64,000 bases of DNA from Rhodospirillales bacterium (GTDB lineage: Bacteria; Pseudomonadota; Alphaproteobacteria; JAJFIK01), in NCBI GenBank assembly GCA_021775005.1, contig JAJFIK010000036.1, positions 1 to 64,000 of the forward strand, in the 5' to 3' direction. This document shows positions 1 to 8,320 of the stretch, piece by piece. A program made the position numbers and the translations under genes. A model generated the notes under the pieces. It searched no databases. It was not told the origin of the DNA and worked only from the letters and a program-made list of their open reading frames with translations. Position 1 is the first letter of the stretch, and every line of letters starts with the position of its first letter.

Positions 1-79
1 TATGGTTCGTGGAAAACAAGTAACGGCCAATGCCCTTTGGCGTGTCGTCGTGAAGCGCTGCGTCAGCTGCGTGAGCCAT
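1..79 (-). CDS. ctaD: Cytochrome c oxidase subunit I, N-terminal fragment
   Basis: Only the first 26 codons are in the window; the gene runs off the left edge. The reverse strand starts with an ATG and reads MAHAADAALHDDTPKGIGRY, followed by LFSTNH, the conserved entry to the first membrane helix of aa3-type oxidase subunit I. The subunit holds heme a and the heme a3-CuB centre in the inner membrane. It lies 20 bases downstream of coxB on the same strand, the usual coxB-ctaD order, so the two are probably co-transcribed. The fragment is short, but the context makes the call firm. Confidence 0.85.
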   Translation of the reverse strand, partial: MAHAADAALHDDTPKGIGRYLFSTNH

Positions 80-99
80 GTATTTTTACCCCTTAAGCC

Positions 100-957
100 T
101 TAGCGACCTGCCGCATCAGCGACTTGATTTGATGTCGCGTCTGCGACTTGACGAATTTCAGATTCCATTGGCGGCAACCCGGCTGAGCCGCGCCGGGTAT
201 TCACCCAGGCATCAAATTGTTCCTGGCTGACGACCTGAACTGAGATTGGCATGAAGGCGTGATCGATGCCGCAAAGCTCTGAGCATTGCCCATAGTACAT
301 GCCGATCTCTGTGGCCTGGAACCAGGTCTCATTAATGCGGCCCGGTACGGCATCCATCTTGAGCCCGAACGCCGGAATGGCCCAGGCGTGAAGTACGTCA
401 GCGGCGGTAATCAACACACGCACCGTGGCGTTCACCGGAACAACAACATTGTTGTCGGTAACCAGCAAGCGCGGTTCAGCGTCCGCCACCAGATAGGAAT
501 CAAAGGTGAAACTGCCGTGGTCGGGATACTCATAGCCCCAATACCACTGATAGCCCGTGACCTTAATGGTGAAATCGGCGGGCGGCGTTTGCTCTTCATA
601 CCAAAGCAGCGGCAGCGAAATAACGCCGATAACAACCAGAATCAAAATCGGCCCGGCGGTCCAGATTATTTCAATGAGGGTATTGTGAGAAAATGTTTTT
701 GGCGTCGGGTTGGCGCGCGCATTATAGCGCAGCATGACCCACAAAAGCAGCGCCAGCACAAAGACCGTAACCGCTGTGATGATGATCAGAATGAAATCAT
801 GAAACGACGTGATGCGTTCCATCACCGGCGTGGCAGCTTCCTGGAAACCCAGCTGCCAATCTGCAGGCTGGCCCGATTGCGCATGCGCTGCGCCGGTAAA
901 CCCGAGCAATAGCAGCATGGCTGTATAAAATGGCGTTGCGATCCGCGTAAGGCTCAC
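100..957 (-). CDS. coxB: Cytochrome c oxidase subunit II
   Basis: This 285-residue subunit carries the CuA centre that accepts electrons from cytochrome c. It has a signal-like N-terminus, two membrane helices (about residues 55-79 and 94-118), then a periplasmic cupredoxin domain. The CuA ligands are visible as His190, Cys225, Glu227, Cys229, His233 and Met236 (motif QCSELCGIDHAFMP). The aromatic stretch YQWYWGYEY, used in electron entry, is also present. I chose the GTG at 957 because GGAGGGA lies 5 bases ahead of it; a longer frame to 1017 has no such site and adds an atypical Arg/Pro-rich leader. ctaD follows after 20 bases. Confidence 0.95.
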   Translation of the reverse strand: MSLTRIATPFYTAMLLLLGFTGAAHAQSGQPADWQLGFQEAATPVMERITSFHDFILIIITAVTVFVLALLLWVMLRYNARANPTPKTFSHNTLIEIIWTAGPILILVVIGVISLPLLWYEEQTPPADFTIKVTGYQWYWGYEYPDHGSFTFDSYLVADAEPRLLVTDNNVVVPVNATVRVLITAADVLHAWAIPAFGLKMDAVPGRINETWFQATEIGMYYGQCSELCGIDHAFMPISVQVVSQEQFDAWVNTRRGSAGLPPMESEIRQVADATSNQVADAAGR

Positions 958-1273
958 TTCGTTCCCTCCATGGAAGTATGGGAGGCGCGGAGGGGCCCCC
1001 CGGCGCGCCAATGACATAAACCAGCCTCAAAGCCCAGGCCACGGACGTATTGACGCATGAATTGAGTCCCGTCAACCGCCCAAGAGCCGCAGATTTCCTT
1101 AGCATTTGCTCAAATCATGCGCACGCGCCAAACCACGGGCGCAAGGCACCCTAATTGTTCCACCTTCAAGCTGCCCTGAATTCGCAGATTCCGGCGATTT
1201 TGTCTTTACCGAATCGCTGCGAGAGCCGATATGTGGAAGTCTGCACCACCGCCAGCGCGACCCGAGGACCAAT

Positions 1274-2704
1274 ATGACGCTTTCCACCGACGAACTCTTT
1301 TTCACCCAGACCGGCATGGACCGGGGCCGGGTCGAATCTCAGGTCAATGACGCCCTTAAGGGAGCCGATGATGGCGAACTTTATCTCGAATATGCGCAAA
1401 GCGAGAGTTTTGTCTTCGATGACGGGCGCCTGAAGAACGCCAGCTTTGATACCAACCAGGGCTTTGGCCTTCGGGCTGTTGCCGATGAAGCCACCGGCTT
1501 TGCCCACGCCTCTGAGCTTTCTGAAGCCGCCCTCAAACGCGCAGGCGACGCGGTGCAAGCGGTCAAGACCGGCCACGCGGGCACTTGGTCGTCTGAGCCG
1601 CCAAGAACCAACCGCGCGCTTTACACCGCTGACAATCCGCTAACGGCGGTGCCCTTTGAGACCAAAGTGAAGGTGCTGCAAGACATCGACGCCTATGCCC
1701 GCGATAAAGACATTCGCGTGCGCCAAGTAAGCGCCGCCCTGGCTGGGGAATGGCAAGCCATTGAAATTATTCGCGCCGGCGGGGAAACCGTGCGCGACAT
1801 CCGCCCCCTCGTGCGCCTCACCGTTTCGGTCATGGTGGGCGAAGGGGATCGGCAGGAAACCGGCAGCCACAGCGCCGGGGGCCGCCGCGGCTTTGAAATG
1901 TATCTTGAGCCGGGCTCGTGGCAGGGCAGCGTGGATGAAGCCATTCGCTCGGCGCTGGTTAATTTGGATTCCATCGATGCGCCAGCAGGGGAAATGGATG
2001 TGGTGCTGGGGCCGGGTTGGCCCGGCGTCATGCTCCATGAAGCTGTGGGGCATGGCTTGGAAGGCGACTTTAATCGCAAGGGCACCTCAGTGTTCGCCGG
2101 GCTTTTGGGCCAGCAAGTGGCCTCAAAAGGCGTCACCATAATTGACGATGGCACTATGCCTGACCGGCGCGGCAGTCTTACGGTCGATGATGAAGGCACG
2201 CCAACCACCGAGACTGTGCTCATCGAAGACGGTATCTTGAAAGGGTATATGCAAGACCGCCTCAATGCGCGGCTGATGGGCGTCGCCCCCACCGGCAACG
2301 GGCGGCGCGAATCCTATGCCCACTCCCCCATGCCGCGCATGACCAAGACCTATATGAAAGGCGGCGATCACGACCCTGCGGAAATCCTGAAATCCGTGAA
2401 GCGCGGCGTTTACATGGTGAACTTCGGCGGCGGGCAAGTGGATATTACCTCCGGCAAATTCGTTTTCTCCTGCACCGAAGGCTATTTGATCGAAGATGGC
2501 AAACTTGGCGCGCCGGTCAAAGGAGCCACGCTGATCGGGTCCGGCGCCGATGCGCTCACCAAAATCCGCATGATCGGCAATGACTTCAAGCTCGACAGCG
2601 GTACCGGCACTTGCGGTAAAGGCGGGCAAAGCGTGCCTGTGGGCGTGGGACAACCAACCTTGCTCATCGGCGGGTTGACCGTTGGCGGCACCCAAGCGGC
2701 GTAG
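1274..2704 (+). CDS. tldD: TldD metalloprotease subunit
   Basis: TldD (476 residues; the E. coli protein has about 480) forms a heterodimer with TldE/PmbA. The complex is a cytoplasmic zinc peptidase that degrades unfolded peptides and matures some ribosomal peptides. The zinc motif HEAVGH is at residues 255-260, inside MLHEAVGHGLEGD, and the glycine-rich C-terminal part typical of the family is present. The ATG at 1274 has GAGGA just upstream; an open frame from 1106 adds a leader without family character. It is divergent from coxB, a common alphaproteobacterial arrangement. Its partner pmbA is 18 kb away. Confidence 0.95.
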   Translation: MTLSTDELFFTQTGMDRGRVESQVNDALKGADDGELYLEYAQSESFVFDDGRLKNASFDTNQGFGLRAVADEATGFAHASELSEAALKRAGDAVQAVKTGHAGTWSSEPPRTNRALYTADNPLTAVPFETKVKVLQDIDAYARDKDIRVRQVSAALAGEWQAIEIIRAGGETVRDIRPLVRLTVSVMVGEGDRQETGSHSAGGRRGFEMYLEPGSWQGSVDEAIRSALVNLDSIDAPAGEMDVVLGPGWPGVMLHEAVGHGLEGDFNRKGTSVFAGLLGQQVASKGVTIIDDGTMPDRRGSLTVDDEGTPTTETVLIEDGILKGYMQDRLNARLMGVAPTGNGRRESYAHSPMPRMTKTYMKGGDHDPAEILKSVKRGVYMVNFGGGQVDITSGKFVFSCTEGYLIEDGKLGAPVKGATLIGSGADALTKIRMIGNDFKLDSGTGTCGKGGQSVPVGVGQPTLLIGGLTVGGTQAA

Positions 2705-2715
2705 GGTCACTGCCC

Positions 2716-3900
2716 ATGGCATTGAAGCTCTCAAACCGCGAAGCACGCCGGCTCTGGCTTGATGCCCAAGGCCTGAGTGCAGAGCCCACCGGCAAACTGA
2801 CCGCTGAGGGGCTTTTGGACATCATCAAGCATCTGGGGTTTGTGCAGCTGGACACCATCCGTGTGGTGGCACGCGCCCATGATCATATTCTGTGGAGCCG
2901 TAATCAAAACTATCGCGAGCCCATGCTTCACAAAGCACTGGCAGACCACCGCCATGTCTTTGAGCACTTCACCCATGATGCCAGCGTCATCCCCATGGAG
3001 ATTTATCCTCATTGGCGGCGGCAATTTCGGCGCATGGGCAAAGCTACCAGCTCTGGCAATTGGGGGTCGGCGCTTCCCACCAAACGCGTCCAGAACGCCA
3101 TCTATAAACGCATCGAAGAGGAAGGCCCTCTGTGCACCCGTGACTTTGAAAGCAACGCCAAGAAAAAGAAAGCCTGGTCGCGCCCACCCCACAAAGTGGC
3201 ACTGGATCACATGTGGTACGCGGGGCGGCTGGCGACGTCTCATCGGAAAAACTTCATTAAGTTTTATGATGTGGCGGAACGGGTGATCCCCGAGCATCTT
3301 CATACAGACAAACGTGACGACGCCGCGCAAATCGATTGGCTTTGCAACGGGGCTCTAGACCGCCTTGGCTTCGGCACACCAAGTGACATTCAAAAGTTTT
3401 GGAATGCGGCAACCCCAAAGGAAGTGAAAATTTGGAGCGACAATGCCGGTGCCGATCATGTTCCCGTAGAAATCAAAGGCGCTGACGGCGGTACTATCGC
3501 CGCTGTGGCACCAGCTGAAATTGAGGCGCGCCTTGCTGCCCTGCCGGAGCCTTCCTCACGGCTCCGCATCATCAACCCCTTTGATCCGGTGGCGCGAGAT
3601 CGCAATCGGCTCACAAAGCTTTTTGGTTTTGACTATCGCATTGAAATTTTTGTGCCCGCCGCCAAACGTGCCTATGGCTATTACGTTTATCCCCTTCTGG
3701 AAGGCGATCGCTTTGTCGGCCGCATCGAGATTGCGTCCGACCGCAACGCAAACACATTGACCGTGCTCAATTTGTGGGGCGAGCCCGGTGTGCGGCCAAG
3801 TAAAGCGCGGGCAAAGAAACTGGATGCGGAGCTGGCCCGGCTCGGCCGCCTCGTCGGAGCAAAAGATATCATCTGGAATTGCCCGCGAATGGAGGACTAG
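2716..3900 (+). CDS. YcaQ-like winged-helix protein (DNA glycosylase superfamily)
   Basis: This 394-residue protein belongs to the HTH_42/YcaQ family. E. coli YcaQ (AlkX) is a DNA glycosylase that unhooks interstrand crosslinks. The N-terminus reads as winged-helix modules, with LGFVQLDTIRVVARAHDHIL near residues 38-57 and the conserved HFTHDASVIP that follows. The C-terminal part contains FGFDYRIEIFVP and YGYYVYPLLEGDRFVGRIE, both typical of the family. It starts 11 bases after tldD, so the two may be co-transcribed. The stop overlaps the convergent kinase gene by four bases (CTAG). The family call is firm; crosslink repair itself is inferred. Confidence 0.85.
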   Translation: MALKLSNREARRLWLDAQGLSAEPTGKLTAEGLLDIIKHLGFVQLDTIRVVARAHDHILWSRNQNYREPMLHKALADHRHVFEHFTHDASVIPMEIYPHWRRQFRRMGKATSSGNWGSALPTKRVQNAIYKRIEEEGPLCTRDFESNAKKKKAWSRPPHKVALDHMWYAGRLATSHRKNFIKFYDVAERVIPEHLHTDKRDDAAQIDWLCNGALDRLGFGTPSDIQKFWNAATPKEVKIWSDNAGADHVPVEIKGADGGTIAAVAPAEIEARLAALPEPSSRLRIINPFDPVARDRNRLTKLFGFDYRIEIFVPAAKRAYGYYVYPLLEGDRFVGRIEIASDRNANTLTVLNLWGEPGVRPSKARAKKLDAELARLGRLVGAKDIIWNCPRMED

Positions 3901-4805
3901 GCGTCTTCTTCAAGGCGCGCAAACAACCGCTCACCCATTTTCTGATGCTGCGGGTTATCCACACGGCCGGTGTCGTAAAGCAGCACCGCGAACAACACCG
4001 CCCAACCTTTCGCGCGCAACCAGGTCGCCTCTGTTGGTTGTTCATAGGCTTCGATCAAAGCGCGGCGCGCGGATTTACTTTGAAACAGATGCCACACACA
4101 ACTGAGGTCTGAGGCAATATCGCCCGCGGTCATATCGCCCCAGTCGATCACCCCCGCCAGCTTGCCATCCTTGCACAGCACGTTGCGCGCATGTAGATCC
4201 CCGTGGAGCCAAAGCCGCGGCATATCGATGGGAACCTCAAGAGCTTCGCGCCAAATCCGCTCAACCAATGGCGTGATGAAATTCGATGTGGATTTCGTTC
4301 GCGCCATGCGCTCCTCAAGGGGCGCAGAGCGTTCAAGGAGCAACACCCCGCGCACATCATTGAACGGCGCATCGTCCGGCGCGGGTGTGTGTATCGCGGC
4401 CAAGAATTTGGCCAGCACGAGCGCCTGATCGTCATTGGGCTGATCAAGATAGGCCGTAGTGCCCTCAATCCATGGCACAACACTCCACCCCCAGGGATAA
4501 TCGAGAGCCGGCGTTCCAATACGCACCGGCGCAGGAATAAAAAGCGTGGCGCGCCTTGCGAAGTACGGCAGCCATCGCTGCTCCCGTGCGATGAGCATGC
4601 CGCCAATCTCTCGACGCGGCAAACGCACAGCTAAATCACCGCCCAATCGAAACGTATAATTGTCCCACCCCACATCAAAAAGCGTGATGGGCAAATCCGC
4701 CAGGTCAGAATGCTGCTCAGCCAAAAGCGCACGCACCGCGTCGGCATCCAATTCATATTCGGATGCCGGGGTGCCTGCGGTGGTGCTCTCGTCGCCGGTT
4801 GGCAT
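3897..4805 (-). CDS. Aminoglycoside phosphotransferase-fold kinase
   Basis: A 302-residue APH-superfamily kinase. Visible motifs are the nucleotide-loop region DVGWDNYTFRLGGDLAVRLP, the catalytic loop LHGDLHARNVL near residues 207-217 and the metal-binding IDWGD. Proteins of this type (COG3173) phosphorylate antibiotics or metabolites such as sugars, choline or acyl-CoA derivatives, and the substrate cannot be read from the motifs. The start has GCGAGGAC ahead of it. The cupin gene lies upstream on the same strand, 20 bases away. The 3' end overlaps the YcaQ-like gene by four bases. Confidence 0.85.
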   Translation of the reverse strand: MPTGDESTTAGTPASEYELDADAVRALLAEQHSDLADLPITLFDVGWDNYTFRLGGDLAVRLPRREIGGMLIAREQRWLPYFARRATLFIPAPVRIGTPALDYPWGWSVVPWIEGTTAYLDQPNDDQALVLAKFLAAIHTPAPDDAPFNDVRGVLLLERSAPLEERMARTKSTSNFITPLVERIWREALEVPIDMPRLWLHGDLHARNVLCKDGKLAGVIDWGDMTAGDIASDLSCVWHLFQSKSARRALIEAYEQPTEATWLRAKGWAVLFAVLLYDTGRVDNPQHQKMGERLFARLEEDA

Positions 4806-4825
4806 GCAGTCCTCGCTTAAGCGCG

Positions 4826-5323
4826 TCAGTCCTTGACCAACCAGTCAGACATTTTGCGCGTCTTGCCGTCCTGCAATTCGTGAAACGTCATGCCGCCTTC
4901 GTGTTGAATGGCGACCTTGCCCAGTTCAGGAAAAGTGGCGACTTCCGTTGCTGTGCGCTCGCCCCCCATGAGGCAAATGAGGTCCGCATCGCCAGTGTTG
5001 CGAATGCCGTGCGGTGTGTCATCGACAGGAAATCCCAAATAATCGCCAGGACCTATTTCGCAGGTGGCATCGCCAATAGTCGCTGTGCCCTTACCCGACA
5101 CCACGAAGACGTATTCTTCCTGCATAGCGTGGAAGTGCACCGGAAATGCTGCTTTGCCTGGCGGAATACGGGCGAAATTTAGGTGCGCGCGCTGCATCCC
5201 CACGCGGTCACCAAGACTGATCCAATAAACCTCCGCATCATCCTGCATGGGATGGCGTATGTGATAGCCCGCGTTGCGATCCATTGCAGATGTCCGCACC
5301 AGGTACTTTGAAATGTCGGTCAT
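4826..5323 (-). CDS. Cupin-domain protein
   Basis: A small 165-residue protein with one double-stranded beta-helix (cupin) domain. The first cupin motif appears as FPVHFHAMQEEYVFVVSGKG near residues 60-79, with two His and a Glu that could bind metal. The second motif surrounds GPGDYLGFPVDDTPHGIRN. It ends with a stretch reading MTFHELQDGKTRKMSDWL. Cupins range from sugar isomerases to dioxygenases and small-molecule sensors, so no reaction is assigned. The start has a strong GGAGGGGA Shine-Dalgarno sequence. The APH-type kinase follows 20 bases downstream and is probably co-transcribed. Confidence 0.85.
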   Translation of the reverse strand: MTDISKYLVRTSAMDRNAGYHIRHPMQDDAEVYWISLGDRVGMQRAHLNFARIPPGKAAFPVHFHAMQEEYVFVVSGKGTATIGDATCEIGPGDYLGFPVDDTPHGIRNTGDADLICLMGGERTATEVATFPELGKVAIQHEGGMTFHELQDGKTRKMSDWLVKD

Positions 5324-5377
5324 CAGTATCCCCTCCGAACACGCAAATCGACTTGTCGACTCAGAATTGTCCCGCAG

Positions 5378-5689
5378 CTAACTCGGGTCTACATCATCCT
5401 TGGCAATCGCACTTGAGATGTCCATGCTTTCATGAAGTACGCGCAGTACTATCACGCAATCTTCCGTCAACCTGTACAAAATTAAATGGTGTTCAGCCAA
5501 TAGCGACCTATAGCCCTTTCGCAATTCTGGTCGTGATCTGCCAAAATGCGGATTTGCGATAAGCATGCGAAAGTGCGATTCAATTGCGTCCAAATATTGG
5601 TCGGTTTGTTCTTGACCCCACTTTTCGATTGTATATTTGGCAATGTCTTCAAGATCGCCCTGAGCTGAGCGACTTACAATTAGCTTCAT
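5378..5689 (-). CDS. parE: ParE-family toxin
   Basis: A 103-residue RelE/ParE-fold toxin. It opens MKLIVSRSAQGDLEDIAKYT and has the family core FGRSRPELRKGYRSLLAEHH followed by LILYRL and a C-terminal VIVLRVLHESMD strand. ParE toxins usually inhibit DNA gyrase; relatives cut mRNA on ribosomes, and the sequence alone does not separate these. The ATG overlaps the parD stop by one base (TGATG), so translation is coupled to the antitoxin. There is no sign of truncation. Confidence 0.9.
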   Translation of the reverse strand: MKLIVSRSAQGDLEDIAKYTIEKWGQEQTDQYLDAIESHFRMLIANPHFGRSRPELRKGYRSLLAEHHLILYRLTEDCVIVLRVLHESMDISSAIAKDDVDPS

Positions 5690-5952
5690 CAGTCCTTGGC
5701 AATTCGGCGCAACGCCTTGAAGTAATCAGCAATGTCAGTGTCCGACGCGAGTTCAATGACATCCCCCGCGGAAACATCACGTTCGGCTTGGTTCAGCAAA
5801 GCGAGCAGTCGCGCTTTCTTTGCCTCCTTTTGTTGGTCGTGCCGAATGAGAGCGCGGACGTAGTCGCTCGCGTTAGAAAACATACCTGCTTTCACCCGCG
5901 CTTCGACCACCGCTCTAAGTTCATCCGACAGCGAGATATTCATCGTTGCCAT
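5689..5952 (-). CDS. parD: ParD-family antitoxin
   Basis: An 87-residue type II antitoxin. The N-terminal ribbon-helix-helix reads MATMNISLSDELRAVVEARV with the following FSNASDYVRALIRHDQ, typical of ParD/CopG proteins. The C-terminal half is charged and ends DIADYFKALRRIAKD, the part expected to clamp ParE. I chose the ATG at 5952 by homology; another ATG lies at 5943, and neither has a good Shine-Dalgarno sequence. Repeats in the upstream DNA (5996-6040) look like its own operator. Confidence 0.9.
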   Translation of the reverse strand: MATMNISLSDELRAVVEARVKAGMFSNASDYVRALIRHDQQKEAKKARLLALLNQAERDVSAGDVIELASDTDIADYFKALRRIAKD

Positions 5953-5995
5953 AGTCGTGACGTGCCGTTGCCGTAATGGGGTCAATCCCGAATAC

Positions 5996-6040
5996 TGTTT
6001 GCCTCACCATTTTGGCAAATATTGGCAAACATTGTCAAGG
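5996..6040 (-). promoter_or_regulatory. parDE promoter with operator repeats
   Basis: On the minus strand a TTGACA -35 box (6038-6033) is followed after 18 bases by CAAAAT (6014-6009), four of six matches to a -10 box. Between and over these lie two direct copies of TTTGCCAA, ten bases apart (plus-strand TTGGCAAAT at 6012-6020 and TTGGCAAAC at 6022-6030). An inverted half-site GTTTGCC lies at 5997-6003. Direct repeats spaced one helical turn fit cooperative ribbon-helix-helix binding, so ParD autorepression is the likely role. Promoter and repeats are seen; binding is inferred. Confidence 0.55.
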
Positions 6041-7402
6041 CTAGAAAAATGCACGTTCCTGGAAGATCGGCTCAATGGAGCCGCCCCATTCGTTCGCGAA
6101 GCGATCAAGCAGCGTGTCGGCTGGTGTCTTACCACTCTCCACAATGGCGCGCAGGGGCAAAAGGTACCCTGTTTCGTCGGTGCTTTTGTCTTTGCGATCC
6201 CGCGCCACAAGCCCTTGCCACGACAAGTCCACAATTTCACGAGCGATTTCTTGCGCACTTCGCCCGCCGATTTTCGCGGCCAATCCTTGCGTTGCCACCT
6301 CCCGGCGCAGGGCCTCGCGCTCTTCCAAAGACCAGTTCTTGGCCAGCTCCCAGGCCGCATCCATAGAGGGCTCATGGTAAAGCAGCCCAACCCAGAAGGC
6401 TGGCAAGCCGCAAATTTTATCCCACGGCCCGCCATCTGCGCCGCGCATTTCGATGAATTGTTTGACGCGGGCTTCGGGGAAAATTGTCGTCAGGTGATCG
6501 GCCCAATCGCTCAGCGTTGGTTTTTCGCCTTTGAGGGGGCCAAGCTCGCCCTTCATAAAGTCGCGAAACGAAAGTCCGGTGACGTCAATATACTTGCCAT
6601 CGCGATAGACAAAATACATCGGCACATCGAGGGCATATTCTGTCCACGCCTCATAGCCAAAGCCCTCCTCAAAAACGAACGGCAACATGCCGGTGCGGTC
6701 AGGGTCGGTGTCGGTCCAAACGCGGGCACGATAGGACACATAGCCCGTTGGTTTGCCATTCAAAAACGGCGAGTTGGCGAAAAGCGCGGTGGCGATGGGT
6801 TGCAGGGCAACGCCCAGGCGCATCTTTTTCACCATGTCCGCTTCGGATGAGAAATCCAGATTGACCTGAATGGTGGCAGTGCGAAACATCATGTCGCGGC
6901 CAAGGCTGCCTTTCTTGGCCATATATTCGCGCATGATCTTGTAGCGGCCCTTGGGCATGATCGGGGTTTCAGCGAGGGACCACTTGGGCGATGAGCCGAG
7001 CCCTAGGAACCCTGCGCCGATTTCCTCGGCCACTTCTTTGACTTGCGCCAAATGGGTATGAACTTCGTCGCAAGTTTGGTGGAGGTTTTCCAGCGGCGCA
7101 CCAGAAAGCTCAAACTGCCCGCCGGGTTCAAGGCTGACGGAGGCGCCATCATTGGTCAGCCCGATAATGTGCTCACCCTCAAACACACCCTGCCAACCAA
7201 AGCGCTGCATGCCTTCAAGCATGGCGCGCACTGATGCGGGGCCCTCATAGGGAAGCGGCTTGTTGCCATCCAGAAGGAAGCCAAACTTTTCGTGCTCGGT
7301 GCCAATGCGCCAATCTGCCTTTGGCTTTTCGCCTTTTGCAAAAAACCCAAGCAGATCATCATAGCTCTCGATCAGGCCTCCGCCCGACTGAGGTATCGAC
7401 AT
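6041..7402 (-). CDS. gshA: Glutamate-cysteine ligase
   Basis: GshA (453 residues) makes gamma-glutamylcysteine, the first step of glutathione synthesis. It is of the EgtA/plant-like GCL type common in alphaproteobacteria. Motifs include IGTEHEKFGF near residue 33, the substrate-site stretch DGASVSLEPGGQFELSGAP, MFRTATIQVNLDF, and IEMRGADGGPWDKICGLPAFW. The ATG has GAAGGA eight bases upstream. The stop codon is next to the parDE promoter, which lies between the two genes with no other space. Confidence 0.95.
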   Translation of the reverse strand: MSIPQSGGGLIESYDDLLGFFAKGEKPKADWRIGTEHEKFGFLLDGNKPLPYEGPASVRAMLEGMQRFGWQGVFEGEHIIGLTNDGASVSLEPGGQFELSGAPLENLHQTCDEVHTHLAQVKEVAEEIGAGFLGLGSSPKWSLAETPIMPKGRYKIMREYMAKKGSLGRDMMFRTATIQVNLDFSSEADMVKKMRLGVALQPIATALFANSPFLNGKPTGYVSYRARVWTDTDPDRTGMLPFVFEEGFGYEAWTEYALDVPMYFVYRDGKYIDVTGLSFRDFMKGELGPLKGEKPTLSDWADHLTTIFPEARVKQFIEMRGADGGPWDKICGLPAFWVGLLYHEPSMDAAWELAKNWSLEEREALRREVATQGLAAKIGGRSAQEIAREIVDLSWQGLVARDRKDKSTDETGYLLPLRAIVESGKTPADTLLDRFANEWGGSIEPIFQERAFF

Positions 7403-7526
7403 GGCACGCGTCCTTCAGTCTAGCGCTTTGCTAAGCGAACAAAGCGGATGTGTATGACCCATAAAGGCGCGAGGCATCACCCAAACGCAAGCTGTAATTT
7501 GCCAAATTTCCGTGCAAATCTTGTGA

Positions 7527-8276
7527 TTACCAGTCGCCGAGCGCGGCCTGCCATAGGGTCAGGGCCGCAATAGCGGCAGTATCGGCGCGCATGATCCGCG
7601 GGCCAAGGTTCACCGCCACAACACTGGGGTGCGCGCGAAGCATGGCGCGCTCTTCTGCATCAAAACCCCCTTCAGGCCCGATGAGCACGGCCCAAGGCCC
7701 TTTAGTGGCAGAGGCCAAAGCGTCGCGCGCCGGCGACACCCCCTCCCCCTCATCACAAAACATGACCTGGCGGTCAGAGCTGACAAGAATTTTTTCCAGC
7801 GTGGTGGCATCATATACATCCGGCACCGTAAGCCGCCCGCATTGCTCTGCCGCCTCAATGACATTTGCCCGCAAACGGCCATCTTTTACGCGCGATACAT
7901 TTGTGCGCCGTGTCATCACCGGACAGATAGCGGCGACCCCCAATTCTGTTGCCTTCTGCGCGAGGAAATCAAGCCGCACGCGTTTCACCGGAGCAAACCA
8001 AAGCTGCAGATCAGGCACCTCGTCCTGGGGTCTGGTCTGTGTACGAACCGTTGCAATTGATGATCGCTTGTGGGCGCGGGTCAGTTCTGCCTGCCACTCT
8101 CCATGCCGACCATTGAACAACCGGATGGGGGCGCCGTGCTCCAACCGCATGACGTTCACCAGATAGTGGCTCTGATCCGGACTAAGGCCTGCAGCGGCTT
8201 CGGCGACCAGATCTGCTTCCACATAAAGGCGAATCTTGCCGGTCGCGCAGGCGGCATTGTCGTGCTCTGTTGCCAT
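7527..8276 (-). CDS. rsmE: 16S rRNA m3U1498 methyltransferase
   Basis: RsmE (249 residues) methylates N3 of U1498 in 16S rRNA using S-adenosylmethionine. The N-terminal PUA-like region runs to about residue 75. The SPOUT methyltransferase domain follows with the knot motifs VLIGPEGGFDAEE and NLGPRIMRADTAAIAAL near the C-terminus. The length fits the family. It is divergent from ubiA, with a 44-base gap to the chosen ubiA start, a common alphaproteobacterial arrangement. Confidence 0.93.
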   Translation of the reverse strand: MATEHDNAACATGKIRLYVEADLVAEAAAGLSPDQSHYLVNVMRLEHGAPIRLFNGRHGEWQAELTRAHKRSSIATVRTQTRPQDEVPDLQLWFAPVKRVRLDFLAQKATELGVAAICPVMTRRTNVSRVKDGRLRANVIEAAEQCGRLTVPDVYDATTLEKILVSSDRQVMFCDEGEGVSPARDALASATKGPWAVLIGPEGGFDAEERAMLRAHPSVVAVNLGPRIMRADTAAIAALTLWQAALGDW

Positions 8277-8320
8277 AGACCCTCTTGCCCCTTTCCTGAG
8301 CCTTGGATAGGCGTATTGCC

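Noticed and set aside
286-912. 208-codon plus-strand frame opposite coxB
   Set aside because: No motif and no ribosome site; it mirrors the coxB codons, whose CuA ligands are clear.
5957-6850. Plus-strand frame of about 297 codons across gshA
   Set aside because: It crosses the parDE promoter and gshA in antisense and has no protein-family character.
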